From the NCBI GenBank assembly GCA_947458585.1, contig CANGYY010000009.1:1-64000 (forward strand): 64,000 nucleotides of DNA. The letters run 5' to 3'. Below, one piece after another: positions 32,629 through 42,499 of this stretch (within the stretch, counting starts at the first letter, position 1; the number at the start of each line of letters is the position of its first letter). This DNA comes from Cyclobacteriaceae bacterium. Its GTDB lineage: Bacteria; Bacteroidota; Bacteroidia; Cytophagales; Cyclobacteriaceae. The notes under the pieces were generated by a model, which did no database searches, was not told the DNA's origin, and saw nothing but the letters and a program-made list of their open reading frames with translations. The translations under genes and the position numbers were made by a program.

Positions 32629-33210
32629 TTATTCCTGGGTTGTTGGCGATGGGTTTTCTGATCTATTGCCAAAAATTAAGGGGGCAATCACCTTCCATCG
32701 CCCCTCCACTTTTTTCAATAAATAGGCTTGAGCTACCAAAAACTCCCCCCTAACCTCATTTTTTCGAGCAAAGCCAAGCACCTCCTCAAAATTGGCCGGC
32801 TTCAAATCCTTATATGCCAAGGTCACATGGGGTTGAAAATTCCGGTCGCTGAGTTCTTCAACCAAGTGCAATGATCTCTTGCAAAAGCTAAGCAAGGTTG
32901 TTTGAAGGTGATGCAAGGGTTTAGATGGAGCCACTTGTTGGTGGATGTTTCGGATTCCAAAATGTCCAATGCGAGTTAGCTGGAGTAGAAATGGCCCCTG
33001 TGTTGCCAACAAAGAAGTGAACTGAGCGACTAATTCTCCTTCTTTTGCCTCTTTGTAACGAAAAGGCATCTTTAAGGTCAAGTGAGTTGGAGATTGAAGG
33101 GCGTATTTTACCCGAAATTGGGCTGCAATACCCTGTTTAAGCAGTTTAATTTGGGCCTCGAATTCAGGAGGAGGAAGTAGTCCTACAAAGTACTTGCCCA
33201 TTCCTTTCAT
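32629..33210 (-). CDS. 2'-5' RNA ligase (LigT-like) family protein
   Basis: SPTHLTLKMPFRY and FQPHVTLAYKDL (two HxT motifs). Start at 33210 gives an ATGA overlap. Confidence 0.82.
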   Translation of the reverse strand: MKGMGKYFVGLLPPPEFEAQIKLLKQGIAAQFRVKYALQSPTHLTLKMPFRYKEAKEGELVAQFTSLLATQGPFLLQLTRIGHFGIRNIHQQVAPSKPLHHLQTTLLSFCKRSLHLVEELSDRNFQPHVTLAYKDLKPANFEEVLGFARKNEVRGEFLVAQAYLLKKVEGRWKVIAPLIFGNRSENPSPTTQE

Positions 33211-34166
33211 GCCTGGTCCTCCACTTTTCCCCCAGCCTTGACACAAAAGAAGCAGGCTTGGTCTCCTTTTCCTTCCAAGTTATATTGAATGGCTTGCTGT
33301 TCCCATGCTTCCAATTGCTTGCTTGAAAAATGGGTGTCCATTTTGCTTCTGTCAAGCTTTTCCCCACGCTCATACAAGGCGGTTCCCCAAAATTGGAAGG
33401 CTGTAGAGTCAAAAAGAATCTCTTTCACTTCAAAGCCGGATCGTTTGGCTGCCCCAACAAATCCATGGGTACTGGGTATGGAAAGGTGTCGAGGAGCATC
33501 GAGCTGAACCCAAAGCGCTTGCTTTTGCTTCCATACGGCTGCATTAGCCACCGGACAGCGCACCAAAAGCCTCCCTCCGGGATTTAATCGTTCATGGCAG
33601 ATACGCAGAACTCCTTCAGGGTCTGCCAAATGCTCAAAGGAATGGTGGAGCATCACTAGGTCAAACTTGAGATCGGTCTCCGCAAGGTCTTGTTTCCAAA
33701 GCTTCAGGCCAGGTGCCAACTGCTCTGTTTTCGGCAAATAGGGATCAAATCCATGCAAGTCTTTAAATCCTGACACATGCAATTCATACAGGAGCTGCCC
33801 ATTGCCACAACCCACATCAGCGATGCGGTCTGTAAACTTCGGATGAAGCCTTTTGAGCCAGTAGCCGCCAAATCGGGGAGAGAAAAAGGAATTTTCCGTA
33901 GCCAAAAAGGCCCGCATTCGTATTTTCTTCAAAAAATTTCGCAAGCCCCCGGAAGGCTGAAGTCGTCCTAGGGAATAGTAATCGCTTGGATAATAAGGAC
34001 TAAGGTCTTGGGGAACAGTAAGGAGTTGAAGGGAACCACAAGCATCACAAGTGACATAGGTAAATTCTCCCCCTATTCCGAGCATGCGCTCTGTCGCTAA
34101 AAAATTGGTTCCCTGAGTTGAATGACAATAATGACAGCTATAAGCCAAATCAATAGGCATTTTCAC
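33207..34166 (-). CDS. Class I SAM-dependent methyltransferase with N-terminal Zn-ribbon-like Cys pairs
   Basis: CHYC...CDAC; IADVGCGNGQLLYEL; LHHSFEHLADPEGVL. Confidence 0.88.
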   Translation of the reverse strand: MKMPIDLAYSCHYCHSTQGTNFLATERMLGIGGEFTYVTCDACGSLQLLTVPQDLSPYYPSDYYSLGRLQPSGGLRNFLKKIRMRAFLATENSFFSPRFGGYWLKRLHPKFTDRIADVGCGNGQLLYELHVSGFKDLHGFDPYLPKTEQLAPGLKLWKQDLAETDLKFDLVMLHHSFEHLADPEGVLRICHERLNPGGRLLVRCPVANAAVWKQKQALWVQLDAPRHLSIPSTHGFVGAAKRSGFEVKEILFDSTAFQFWGTALYERGEKLDRSKMDTHFSSKQLEAWEQQAIQYNLEGKGDQACFFCVKAGGKVEDQA

Positions 34167-35520
34167 GATTGAATAACAACTCGTACACAGTTTTGACCAT
34201 AATCTCCAAGTCTAGAAGAAAAGACCAATTGTTGATGTAAAAATAGTCCAAGCGTACTCTAGACCGGATTTGGAATGAATTTTCAATTTCGCCTCGGTAT
34301 CCTCTCACCTGCGCCAACCCTGTAATTCCAGGCTTTATTTTATGGCGGGAATTGTAGCGTTCAATTTGGGTTCGAAAGGTATCGTTCATGGGCAAGGTAT
34401 GTGGTCTGGGACCTACAATGGACATGCTTCCCATGAGCACATTCAAAAACTGAGGCATTTCATCCAAAGAAGTATTGCGGAGGAAAGCCCCAATTCGAGT
34501 TACTCGAGGATCCCCTTTGGTGGCCTGATGCGAGTCGGCATAATCGTTTGGAGTCATGGAACGAAACTTCAGGCAATTGAACACCTTGTTGTTTAGTCCA
34601 TTTCGTTTTTGAATGAAAAATACAGGCCCTCGAGACTCTAATTTGATCAATAACCCTACCAAAGGGATCAACCAAGAAAGAATAAATACGGTTACAAAAC
34701 TGGCAAAGGCAAGATCAAATACACGCTTGGCAACGCTATTGAGCGGATGATCTAAAGGAATATCGTTGACATTGATGACAAAAAAATCTCCATAGCGAGA
34801 AAAGGAAAGGCTTTTTTCCAATTGCAAACTAGTTCCTGGAATCATCTTCACTTTGATGTAATTCTCGTCTGCAAAATCAATTACCCGCTTTACCTGACTA
34901 GCCTCCAATTTTTCATGGATGTAGATTAAATCCACATCCATTTTTGGCACTTTTTCAAATATATCTTCGATCGCCCCTTTTGTTTGTTCACAATCGGCTT
35001 GGTCGTCAAAGTATCCTAAAAAGTTAATGCCAAAATCTTTCCGAATGCGAAGTACATCCACCAATCTAGGGCTTGTACTCCCTTTTCCTACAATGATCGC
35101 ATTTTGGTAGTTATTGCCAGAAGCTCGGTATTTCCTTAGTACCATCTGAACAGCCACTCGGAAGATCCCCATCAAAAGCCCTAGCGTCAATCCCAAGGCT
35201 GCGATTTGAATCCAACGGTAATTGCCCTCTTGAAGTGGGGTCCAAAGGATGGCAGTAGCACCTAAAAACCAGAGTAAGGTGACGGAAAAGCTGCTTAATG
35301 TTTTATCGTATTCGTCTGTACGCCCTATTTTGTAATCTTTCCGAAGACTAGAAATTAAAATCCAAAGTAGCGACAAAGGAAGAAATGCTGAAAAATCGGT
35401 TTGCCCCAATACCTGAAAACGCTGCAAAAAAGCATTTGCAATCGCCATAGAAAGTAAGGACGCCAAAAAATCACTGACCGTAAACACCCAAGGAAAATAC
35501 GTATCAAATTTTTTCTTCAT
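34150..35520 (-). CDS. Polyprenyl glycosylphosphotransferase (undecaprenyl-phosphate sugar phosphotransferase, WcaJ-like)
   Basis: N-terminal TM bundle; KRVFDLAFASFVTVF; FKCLKFRSM-like NCLKFRSMTPN; SLDEMPQFLNVLMGSMSIVGPRPH; KPGITGLAQVRGYRGE. Confidence 0.92.
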   Translation of the reverse strand: MKKKFDTYFPWVFTVSDFLASLLSMAIANAFLQRFQVLGQTDFSAFLPLSLLWILISSLRKDYKIGRTDEYDKTLSSFSVTLLWFLGATAILWTPLQEGNYRWIQIAALGLTLGLLMGIFRVAVQMVLRKYRASGNNYQNAIIVGKGSTSPRLVDVLRIRKDFGINFLGYFDDQADCEQTKGAIEDIFEKVPKMDVDLIYIHEKLEASQVKRVIDFADENYIKVKMIPGTSLQLEKSLSFSRYGDFFVINVNDIPLDHPLNSVAKRVFDLAFASFVTVFILSWLIPLVGLLIKLESRGPVFFIQKRNGLNNKVFNCLKFRSMTPNDYADSHQATKGDPRVTRIGAFLRNTSLDEMPQFLNVLMGSMSIVGPRPHTLPMNDTFRTQIERYNSRHKIKPGITGLAQVRGYRGEIENSFQIRSRVRLDYFYINNWSFLLDLEIMVKTVYELLFNRENAY

Positions 35521-35538
35521 AAAAATCTAACCTAGTGG

Positions 35539-35576
35539 GCCCTATTTTTTGTCAAAATTTTGTCAAAAAATAGGGC
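35539..35576. repeat. 38-bp near-perfect palindrome with two tandem TTTTGTCAAAA units
   Basis: GCCCTATTTTTTGTCAAAATTTTGTCAAAAAATAGGGC; self-complementary except the two GTC/GAC positions. Confidence 0.9.
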
Positions 35577-36339
35577 TGAGGAAGGAATCCTTGTAAAATT
35601 AAGAAAGAAATTCTCAAGGCTTATTACTTTTGGATATATTTCTCACCTTCCAAGGCACAAAAAGTACATGTCCTCCCTTTTTCATTTTTTTGCATCTTCA
35701 GACAATCCCAAATCTTTAGGTTTTAAATTTCGCAGAAAACGGCTTCAGGAATTCGAAAACCTGTTCTTTACTCATTTTGCAGGTGCTGAAAAAATTGAAA
35801 TCCTGGATGTCGGAGGCAAAGATTATTTTTGGGAGCATAGTGCGTTGCTAAACCATCCAGGTGTTCGCATCACGTTACTCAACCTGCACCTTGAAAAAAC
35901 AAGCCATCCTGCTATTCGAGCGATTGAAGGAGATGCGACCAGTATGCCTGAATTTGAAGAGAATAGCTTTGATTTGGTATTTTCCAATTCAGTAATCGAG
36001 CACGTATACACCTTTGAAAACCAGCAAAAAATGGCGTCTGAGATCCGCCGGGTTGGCAAAAGTCATTTTATACAAACTCCCAACATCTATTTTCCGATTG
36101 AAGCGCATTATGCTTTGCCCTTTGCGCAATATTACCCGAATGCACTGCTGCACTTTATCCTAACCAAAACCACCCTCAGCCGCTTTAAGCGATGGAATCC
36201 TGCCGAAGCCAGTCAATACCAGGATGAAATTCGACTGCTCACCATATCGGAAATGAAGGCCTTGTTTCCAGAGTCTATCCTCCTCAAAGAAAAAGCACTT
36301 GGGCTTACCAAGTCCTTTACTGCACATAATCTCAGTTAA
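35560..36339 (+). CDS. Class I SAM-dependent methyltransferase
   Basis: IEILDVGGKDYFWE, FDLVFSNSVIEHVYT. The track start is TTG inside the palindrome; the true start may be downstream, e.g. ATG 35668. Confidence 0.78.
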   Translation: MSKNRAEEGILVKLRKKFSRLITFGYISHLPRHKKYMSSLFHFFASSDNPKSLGFKFRRKRLQEFENLFFTHFAGAEKIEILDVGGKDYFWEHSALLNHPGVRITLLNLHLEKTSHPAIRAIEGDATSMPEFEENSFDLVFSNSVIEHVYTFENQQKMASEIRRVGKSHFIQTPNIYFPIEAHYALPFAQYYPNALLHFILTKTTLSRFKRWNPAEASQYQDEIRLLTISEMKALFPESILLKEKALGLTKSFTAHNLS

Positions 36340-38123
36340 TCCGCAAATTGGAGTCGCACCAAATTGGCATAGATGCCCGCGGCATCTTGGACTAGTTCCT
36401 GATGATTGCCTTGCTCCACAATCTTTCCCCCAGTCAATACGTAGATGCGGTCTACCTTTCGGATCGTAGCCAGTCGGTGTGCAATAATTAGCGTAGTCCT
36501 TCCCTTCATCAATTCATTCAGGGCTTCTTGAACCAAGGACTCCGATTCTGCATCCAAAGAGGAGGTGGCCTCGTCCAAAATCAAAATCGCAGGGTCTTTC
36601 AAGATTGCCCGGGCAATGGCCACTCGCTGCCGCTGCCCTCCAGAAAGTTTAATCCCTCGCTCACCCACCAGGGTATCCAGGCCCTCGGGAAACTGGGAAA
36701 TAAACTGCCAAGCATTCGCTTTTTTGGCGGCAGTAATGATTTCTTCCTCCGATGCACCTGGCTTTGCATAGGCAATATTTTCTCGGATACTTCCTCCAAA
36801 TAACAAGACCTCTTGGGGTACAATCCCAATCTTACTGCGCAGAGAAGCCAACTCCCAATGAGGTAATGGCTGTCCATCAATTCGAATTTGGCCTGTGGTG
36901 GCTTCATAAAATCGGAGCAGCAACTGAATTATGGTCGATTTTCCAGCGCCTGAAGGACCTACTAGTGCTACTTTTTCCCCCGACTGGATTTGGAAAGAAA
37001 GCCCTTGCAAGACCTCCACTTCTGGTCGGGTAGGGTAATGAAAACCTACCTCCTCAAATTCAATGTTCCCTTTAAAGTCGACAATCTGCTCGCCTGCACC
37101 TGCTTCCTCTTCTTCAGCCAAGAGTTCCACCACCCGCTCTGAACTTCCGATTGCCTTCTGCAATTGGCTGTAGATATCCCCCAATCCTGCTATGGAACCT
37201 CCAATAAAGGTGGTGTAGAGCACAAAAGAAACCAGTTCCCCAACGCTCATCTCACCCGAGGCAACTAGGCTAGCGCCATACCACATCACGCCTACTATTC
37301 CTCCAAACAGGGCAAAAATGATGAAGGAAATAAATGCCCCTCGGTACTTGGCCGTGGACAAGGCCACACGGACCACTTTTTCCAGTCCTTTGCCATAGCG
37401 ATTCACTTCATAGGCCTCTCCAACAAAAGATTTGACCGTACTGATGGACTGCAGCGTCTCTTCCACAATGACGTTAGCAGCGGCGAGTTCATCCTGCGTT
37501 TTTTTGGAAAGTCGACGAATAAACTTCCCGAAAATCAAGGCAAAGAGGACCAGTACAGGAAAGGTTGCCAACATAAATACCGTCAACTTAGGCGTATTGA
37601 TCAGCAAGAAAGCTACGCCCGCCACCAAGGTCACTACTTGCCGAAAGAGCTCCGCAAGCGTCGTGGAAAAGGTGTCCTGAAGTAATCCCACATCCGAAGT
37701 AATGCGGCTGATGAGTTCACCAGTACGACGTTTATCAAAAAAAGGAAGGGGAAGGCGAACCAATCGCCCGTACACCGCTAGTCGAATGTCGCGCATGGCC
37801 TTTTCAGAAACCAGGGCAAACAACCACACGCGAAAGAAGGAAAATACACTTTGTAAAGCCAAAATACCAAGCAAAAGCAAGGCAATGTGATGGATATCCG
37901 AAAAAATCCAAGCCGATCCCTGGGCGGTATCGATCAACTTTCCCGCTACAAAAGGAAAACTTAAGAGGGTAAGGGAAGAGAACAATAGAAACAAAAGCCC
38001 CGCAAAGAAGGCTCCTTTGTAGGGGGTCAAAAATTTAAAAATCTGGTTCAACTTGCTTAGATTCTGCTTGTTGAGCTTTCTTTTTTCTTCGGGCTCTAAT
38101 GCAGTTCCTCGTTGCTTTGCCAT
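36336..38123 (-). CDS. ABC exporter, fused TM and ATP-binding domains (MsbA-like)
   Basis: GPSGAGKSTIIQLLLRFY (Walker A), LSGGQRQRVAIARAILKDPAILILDEATSSLD. Confidence 0.94.
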   Translation of the reverse strand: MAKQRGTALEPEEKRKLNKQNLSKLNQIFKFLTPYKGAFFAGLLFLLFSSLTLLSFPFVAGKLIDTAQGSAWIFSDIHHIALLLLGILALQSVFSFFRVWLFALVSEKAMRDIRLAVYGRLVRLPLPFFDKRRTGELISRITSDVGLLQDTFSTTLAELFRQVVTLVAGVAFLLINTPKLTVFMLATFPVLVLFALIFGKFIRRLSKKTQDELAAANVIVEETLQSISTVKSFVGEAYEVNRYGKGLEKVVRVALSTAKYRGAFISFIIFALFGGIVGVMWYGASLVASGEMSVGELVSFVLYTTFIGGSIAGLGDIYSQLQKAIGSSERVVELLAEEEEAGAGEQIVDFKGNIEFEEVGFHYPTRPEVEVLQGLSFQIQSGEKVALVGPSGAGKSTIIQLLLRFYEATTGQIRIDGQPLPHWELASLRSKIGIVPQEVLLFGGSIRENIAYAKPGASEEEIITAAKKANAWQFISQFPEGLDTLVGERGIKLSGGQRQRVAIARAILKDPAILILDEATSSLDAESESLVQEALNELMKGRTTLIIAHRLATIRKVDRIYVLTGGKIVEQGNHQELVQDAAGIYANLVRLQFAD

Positions 38124-38208
38124 AGGTTCGGTAGCTATTCAGGCCACAAAAGTACAGTTTTCGGAGGGGATTAGACTAGAAAACTTGGAAGGAATGCGCC
38201 TTAGACAA

Positions 38209-39327
38209 TCAAAACCCCAATCGTTGCACCAAATGCTCTCCTAAAGCTGCGGAATGCTTAAATCCATGCCCCGAACAAGCAGATACCCAGAGAAAATTCT
38301 TATCCCCAGCCATGGCTTCAATAAGAAATTGAGAATCTTCAGTAACCGTGTAAAAACAGACCGAAGTCTTGAGGAACTGTTTTTTCAATCCAACCAGTTT
38401 TCCCTCCACCTTGGTGTTCCAAAAAATTTCCTGCTCCTCTGCCGTCACTTCTCGATTCAACTGATCGGGATGATCCACTTCAACAAAGGATTCGGAGGCC
38501 ATTTTGATGGTCTTGCCATCCAGGGAGGGAAAGCCGTAAATGAAATCCTCAGGCGCTGCTCCATAGCCCCACATCCACACCGGGTAACGTTGCCAATCCG
38601 TAAATCCTTCCTCTACCGCAAGCCAATACAGCACTTGGCGGCAAATCTTAAGTTTCTTTTTGCTAGAAATGGGTAGAAAGTCCTTCAACCATCCCCCTAC
38701 AGTAAGCACTATCTGCTTGGCAAGCACTTCCTTTCCCTCCACCTGGATTCGGAAATGTGCCCCCTCAGATTGAATGGACTTTACCTTGGAAGAGGTCCAA
38801 ATCGTTGCTCCCTGTTTTTTGGCCTGGTCCAACTGGGTTTCTATCGCTTGTTCCGGGAAGAGGTAGCCCGCCTCTTCTTCCCAATAGACTTTTCCCGTAG
38901 CGGGTAATTGAAAAGCGGGATAATTTGTATTCGCTTCGATAAGGTCTAAAACACGATGCGAAACCTGCTGGTTTTGGGCATACCGGAGGGTACGCTCCCA
39001 AAAGCCCTCCACACCATGTTTGGACCAGGGGTTTACTCCTGAATCCAAAAGAATGCCCCCTGTTTTGGTACGAATCTTCTTTCCAGAAAGGGCTTCTAAT
39101 TCCGCCCAAATCTCATGCGATCGCTTGGCCAGGGCCACATACTCTTCTCCTTCTCCCACCGCCAAGCGCGTAATGCGGGTTTCCCCATGACTGGATCCCA
39201 AGGCGTGTGGCGGTTCAAATTGATCTATTCCTAAGGCGGCTATGCCTCGCTTGCTCAACTGGTAGAGGGTGGCGCTACCCACCGCCCCCAAGCCAACGAC
39301 CACCACATCAAAACTGACTGTTTTCAT
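38209..39327 (-). CDS. N-methyl-L-tryptophan oxidase/sarcosine oxidase-like FAD protein
   Basis: VVVVGLGAVGSATLYQLSKRGIAALGIDQFEPPHALGSSHGETRITRLAVGEG. Confidence 0.88.
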   Translation of the reverse strand: MKTVSFDVVVVGLGAVGSATLYQLSKRGIAALGIDQFEPPHALGSSHGETRITRLAVGEGEEYVALAKRSHEIWAELEALSGKKIRTKTGGILLDSGVNPWSKHGVEGFWERTLRYAQNQQVSHRVLDLIEANTNYPAFQLPATGKVYWEEEAGYLFPEQAIETQLDQAKKQGATIWTSSKVKSIQSEGAHFRIQVEGKEVLAKQIVLTVGGWLKDFLPISSKKKLKICRQVLYWLAVEEGFTDWQRYPVWMWGYGAAPEDFIYGFPSLDGKTIKMASESFVEVDHPDQLNREVTAEEQEIFWNTKVEGKLVGLKKQFLKTSVCFYTVTEDSQFLIEAMAGDKNFLWVSACSGHGFKHSAALGEHLVQRLGF

Positions 39328-39392
39328 GGAGCCATATTACTACAAAAAACAAAGGAAAGAAAAGGGGATGGGAGAGAAAACAGCGGCCTGGT

Positions 39393-40619
39393 CTAAAGTT
39401 CCTTTAGTGGATCTACCTGTGCGGCAATCCAGGCAGGACGCCAAGAAGCTGCTAGGGTAATTGATACCACCGCCAAACTTATCCAGGCCAGATCAGGCCA
39501 ATGCACCCGCACAGGATAGGCATCCACGACCCCGGAAGCGATCCCTAGGGTGATCAGCCCAAATTTTTCCTGAGCGCCGACCAGGAGAAGGCCCAAGACC
39601 AACCCCAATAAAGCTCCAGAAAATGCAATCAAGGCTCCTTGCTTCAAAAATATCCCCCGAATTAAGGAGTTTTTGGCCCCCATGGCCTTCAGTACCGCTA
39701 GGTCCTTTTTCTTTTCAATCGCCAGCATGCTCAAGGAAAAGAAAATATTGAAAGAGGCTAGGGCTAGGATAAAGGTGAGCGTGAGAAATACGAATAACTT
39801 TTCCAGTTTGACCGTTCGGATCAGTGTAGCATGCTGTTCATCTGCATTTTTTACTGCAAAATCAGTCCCCAAGTGTGCCTGCACAGATTTCTGTACTGTG
39901 GAAATGGAATATTCTGGGTCCACCTTTAGTTCGACAGCCGTACGCTTTTGACCGTAACCGAGTAATTCTTTGAAAAAATCAAGGCGAACGAGGACGTATT
40001 CATTATCTACCCCTTGTTCGATGCTAAAAAACCCTCGGGGTTCTACCTGCCCAGATGCATACAATTGATTTGGATCTAGAGATGCTGCAGATTTGGGGGC
40101 TTTGGGATAGTAAATGTTCAGGACGGAGTTGATATCGTCTAAGTTGGCGGATAAGGCAAAGGCCACCCCTCTGCCAAGTAGCGCTCCGGGCCGAAGGCTA
40201 TCGCCTAAGGTCGTATCTCCCCAAAAATACCCTTTCGAAAAACGATCGTGTTCAAAGTAATTTTCAGACACCGCTTTCACTCGGGCTACATGTTGGTTGC
40301 CTCGGTATTCAAGTAGGGCATTGTCTTCGATGACCTCGGTGATGACTTTTACTCCTTCTACCTGACGGAGCGCATGCAGCCATTCCTCAGTGACCACAAA
40401 ACTTTTTCCTGAAGTGGGGGTAACCTGAAGTTCCGAATCAAAACTTGAAAAAAGTCCTCGTATCAAATCCTCTAAGCCATTGAACACAGACATCACTGCC
40501 ACCAGGGCCATCGTGCTGATAGCCACGCCCACCATCGAGATCAAGGAGAGGATGGTGATGAAATTTTGCTTCTTTTTGCTGCGAAAATACCTTCCGGCAA
40601 TAAAAGAACTTGTGTTCAC
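39393..40619 (-). CDS. FtsX-like ABC transporter permease, LolC/E-like
   Basis: FIAGRYFRSKKKQNFITILSLISMVGVAISTMALVAVMSVFNGLE; C-terminal FtsX TM region. Confidence 0.88.
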   Translation of the reverse strand: MNTSSFIAGRYFRSKKKQNFITILSLISMVGVAISTMALVAVMSVFNGLEDLIRGLFSSFDSELQVTPTSGKSFVVTEEWLHALRQVEGVKVITEVIEDNALLEYRGNQHVARVKAVSENYFEHDRFSKGYFWGDTTLGDSLRPGALLGRGVAFALSANLDDINSVLNIYYPKAPKSAASLDPNQLYASGQVEPRGFFSIEQGVDNEYVLVRLDFFKELLGYGQKRTAVELKVDPEYSISTVQKSVQAHLGTDFAVKNADEQHATLIRTVKLEKLFVFLTLTFILALASFNIFFSLSMLAIEKKKDLAVLKAMGAKNSLIRGIFLKQGALIAFSGALLGLVLGLLLVGAQEKFGLITLGIASGVVDAYPVRVHWPDLAWISLAVVSITLAASWRPAWIAAQVDPLKEL

Positions 40620-40634
40620 GGGATAAATCGATTT

Positions 40635-41015
40635 TTAATCCTCTTCCTCCTCCTCTTCTTCTGGAGCAGGGGGGATGTGAAGGTCAGAAATCACCTTGTC
40701 CATGTGCTGAGCATAGGTGGCGGATTCATCTGAAAAGAAAGCCAATTCAGGGATTACACGAACCGACTTGCCGATACGCTTGGCCAAGGCATGCCGTATT
40801 TCTTTTTTGTGCGCATTGATTGCATCAAAGCTCGCCTTTGGATTGGGTAGCAAAAAACTAAGGTAGGCTTTGGCAAATCCCAAATCTGGACTCATCATGA
40901 CCCGTGTAATGGTCACTAACGTAGACCCAACCAGGTGTTTGGCCTCTTTTTGAAAAATGTCGCCCAGCTCCTTTTGAATTAACTTGGCATATTTTAATTG
41001 TCTTTTGCTTTCCAT
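40635..41015 (-). CDS. rbfA: Ribosome-binding factor A
   Basis: MESKRQLKYAKLIQKELGDIFQKEAKHLVGSTLVTITRVMMSPDLGFAKAYLSFL. Confidence 0.92.
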   Translation of the reverse strand: MESKRQLKYAKLIQKELGDIFQKEAKHLVGSTLVTITRVMMSPDLGFAKAYLSFLLPNPKASFDAINAHKKEIRHALAKRIGKSVRVIPELAFFSDESATYAQHMDKVISDLHIPPAPEEEEEEED

Positions 41016-41097
41016 CTGAAGTATTTATGATGCAAATTTAGCGAAATACTTGGGCATGCTTTAATTTCGAGTCAAAACCAATTTTCCCCGATCCACC

Positions 41098-42489
41098 TTG
41101 TTTAGTTTTTTTAGAGTAAACGACCCCTTTCGCCTAGTTGGAATACTGCTCTATGTGGTCTTATTCTCTGTAATCTCTTGGGTTTTTTTCTCATTTCCAA
41201 GTACTACTCCTACCCTCATGTGGATGGTCTTGGGCGAGCGCCTCAGTGAGGGACATTTGCTCTATGTAGACGTGATCGACGATACAGGTGCGCTATCTGC
41301 CGGAGTATTCACTGGCCTTCACCTCCTATTTGGAAGAAGTGAACTTGCCTATCTGTTGCTTGGGAAAATTTTCGTCTTGTTCCAGATATACTACTGGAAT
41401 AGTACCTTAATCAAGTACCGCGTATTTGACGAAAACACCTACTTGCCAGCCATTGTCATGGCTGCCTTGTTTCATTTTTCCTTTGACCTGATGTACTTGT
41501 CACCCACACTACTTGGAAGTACATTTTTATTGTTGGCATTTGGACAACTTTTTTCCCATACGGTCCTCCAAAAAGAGAGTAGTGAATCCACCCTCCTCAT
41601 TGGTATTTATGGGGGACTTGCTACTGGCTTTCATTGGAACTTTGTGTTCTTTCTCCCCTTCCTAATCTTTACGGGATTGGCTATTTCGAGCTTTACTGTA
41701 CGCCAACTTTTTCTGTCCATCATGGGGTTTTTACTGCCCATCTTACTGATTTTGGTGTTTTATTTTTGGAACGATGGCCTAGAACAAGCCCTACAGGTTT
41801 GGCCGATTGTCTTCACTTATCCCAACTACAATTACCAACCCTATCTCAGTTGGCTCACCCCAGGTATACTCCCACTGGTACTTGGCCTTGCCGGGTATTT
41901 TATTAGTTCCTTTTTTCGTGGAGCCACGATCAACCAACAAAAACAACGGCAACTTATTCTCATTTGGCTCCTTTTTTCGGCAGGCTTGTTTTTTCTCGTG
42001 AAAAATACAGCCTCCTACCAGTTGGTCGTATTCTTGCCAGCAATGAGCTATTTTATTACTCAATTTTTTCTTCATTTCAGCTGGACACTGCTACTAAGAC
42101 CTGCATTTTTTGGATTAGTGTTGGCGTTACCCCTTTGGGGGATGAACTATTGGAAGGGACGAACAGCAGTAGATGCTTCCTACTTTGTAAATGCCAGCTA
42201 CGAAACGGATCAACTCAATCAAAAGGGATTGATGGTTTTGGAAGAAGACCCTTCCCCATACCTCACCCACCCCTTGGATGGGCCCTTTTTGAATTTCCAC
42301 ATGTCTGAGAGTTACCTCAAGCAAGAAAAAACATTGCAACAAAAAGCACAGGTATTTCAAATGATTCGACTCCAACAACCTGAACAAGTCTTTGACAAGC
42401 AAGGTCTATTTAAAGCACTTTTAGAAGAATTGCCTGCTCTCAAAGAATTCTATACCGAAGAAAAGCCAGGTATCTATACCAAAAAATAG
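41098..42489 (+). CDS. Polytopic membrane protein of unknown function (DUF6427-like)
   Basis: 463 aa, many TM segments, starts MFSFFRVNDPFRLVG from a TTG codon. Confidence 0.72.
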   Translation: MFSFFRVNDPFRLVGILLYVVLFSVISWVFFSFPSTTPTLMWMVLGERLSEGHLLYVDVIDDTGALSAGVFTGLHLLFGRSELAYLLLGKIFVLFQIYYWNSTLIKYRVFDENTYLPAIVMAALFHFSFDLMYLSPTLLGSTFLLLAFGQLFSHTVLQKESSESTLLIGIYGGLATGFHWNFVFFLPFLIFTGLAISSFTVRQLFLSIMGFLLPILLILVFYFWNDGLEQALQVWPIVFTYPNYNYQPYLSWLTPGILPLVLGLAGYFISSFFRGATINQQKQRQLILIWLLFSAGLFFLVKNTASYQLVVFLPAMSYFITQFFLHFSWTLLLRPAFFGLVLALPLWGMNYWKGRTAVDASYFVNASYETDQLNQKGLMVLEEDPSPYLTHPLDGPFLNFHMSESYLKQEKTLQQKAQVFQMIRLQQPEQVFDKQGLFKALLEELPALKEFYTEEKPGIYTKK

Positions 42490-42499
42490 CCCCCTCCTC

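Noticed and set aside
35560-35667. TTG start of the methyltransferase as given by the ORF track
   Set aside because: The codon lies inside a 38-bp palindrome and homologous-looking sequence begins later; the start is left uncertain.
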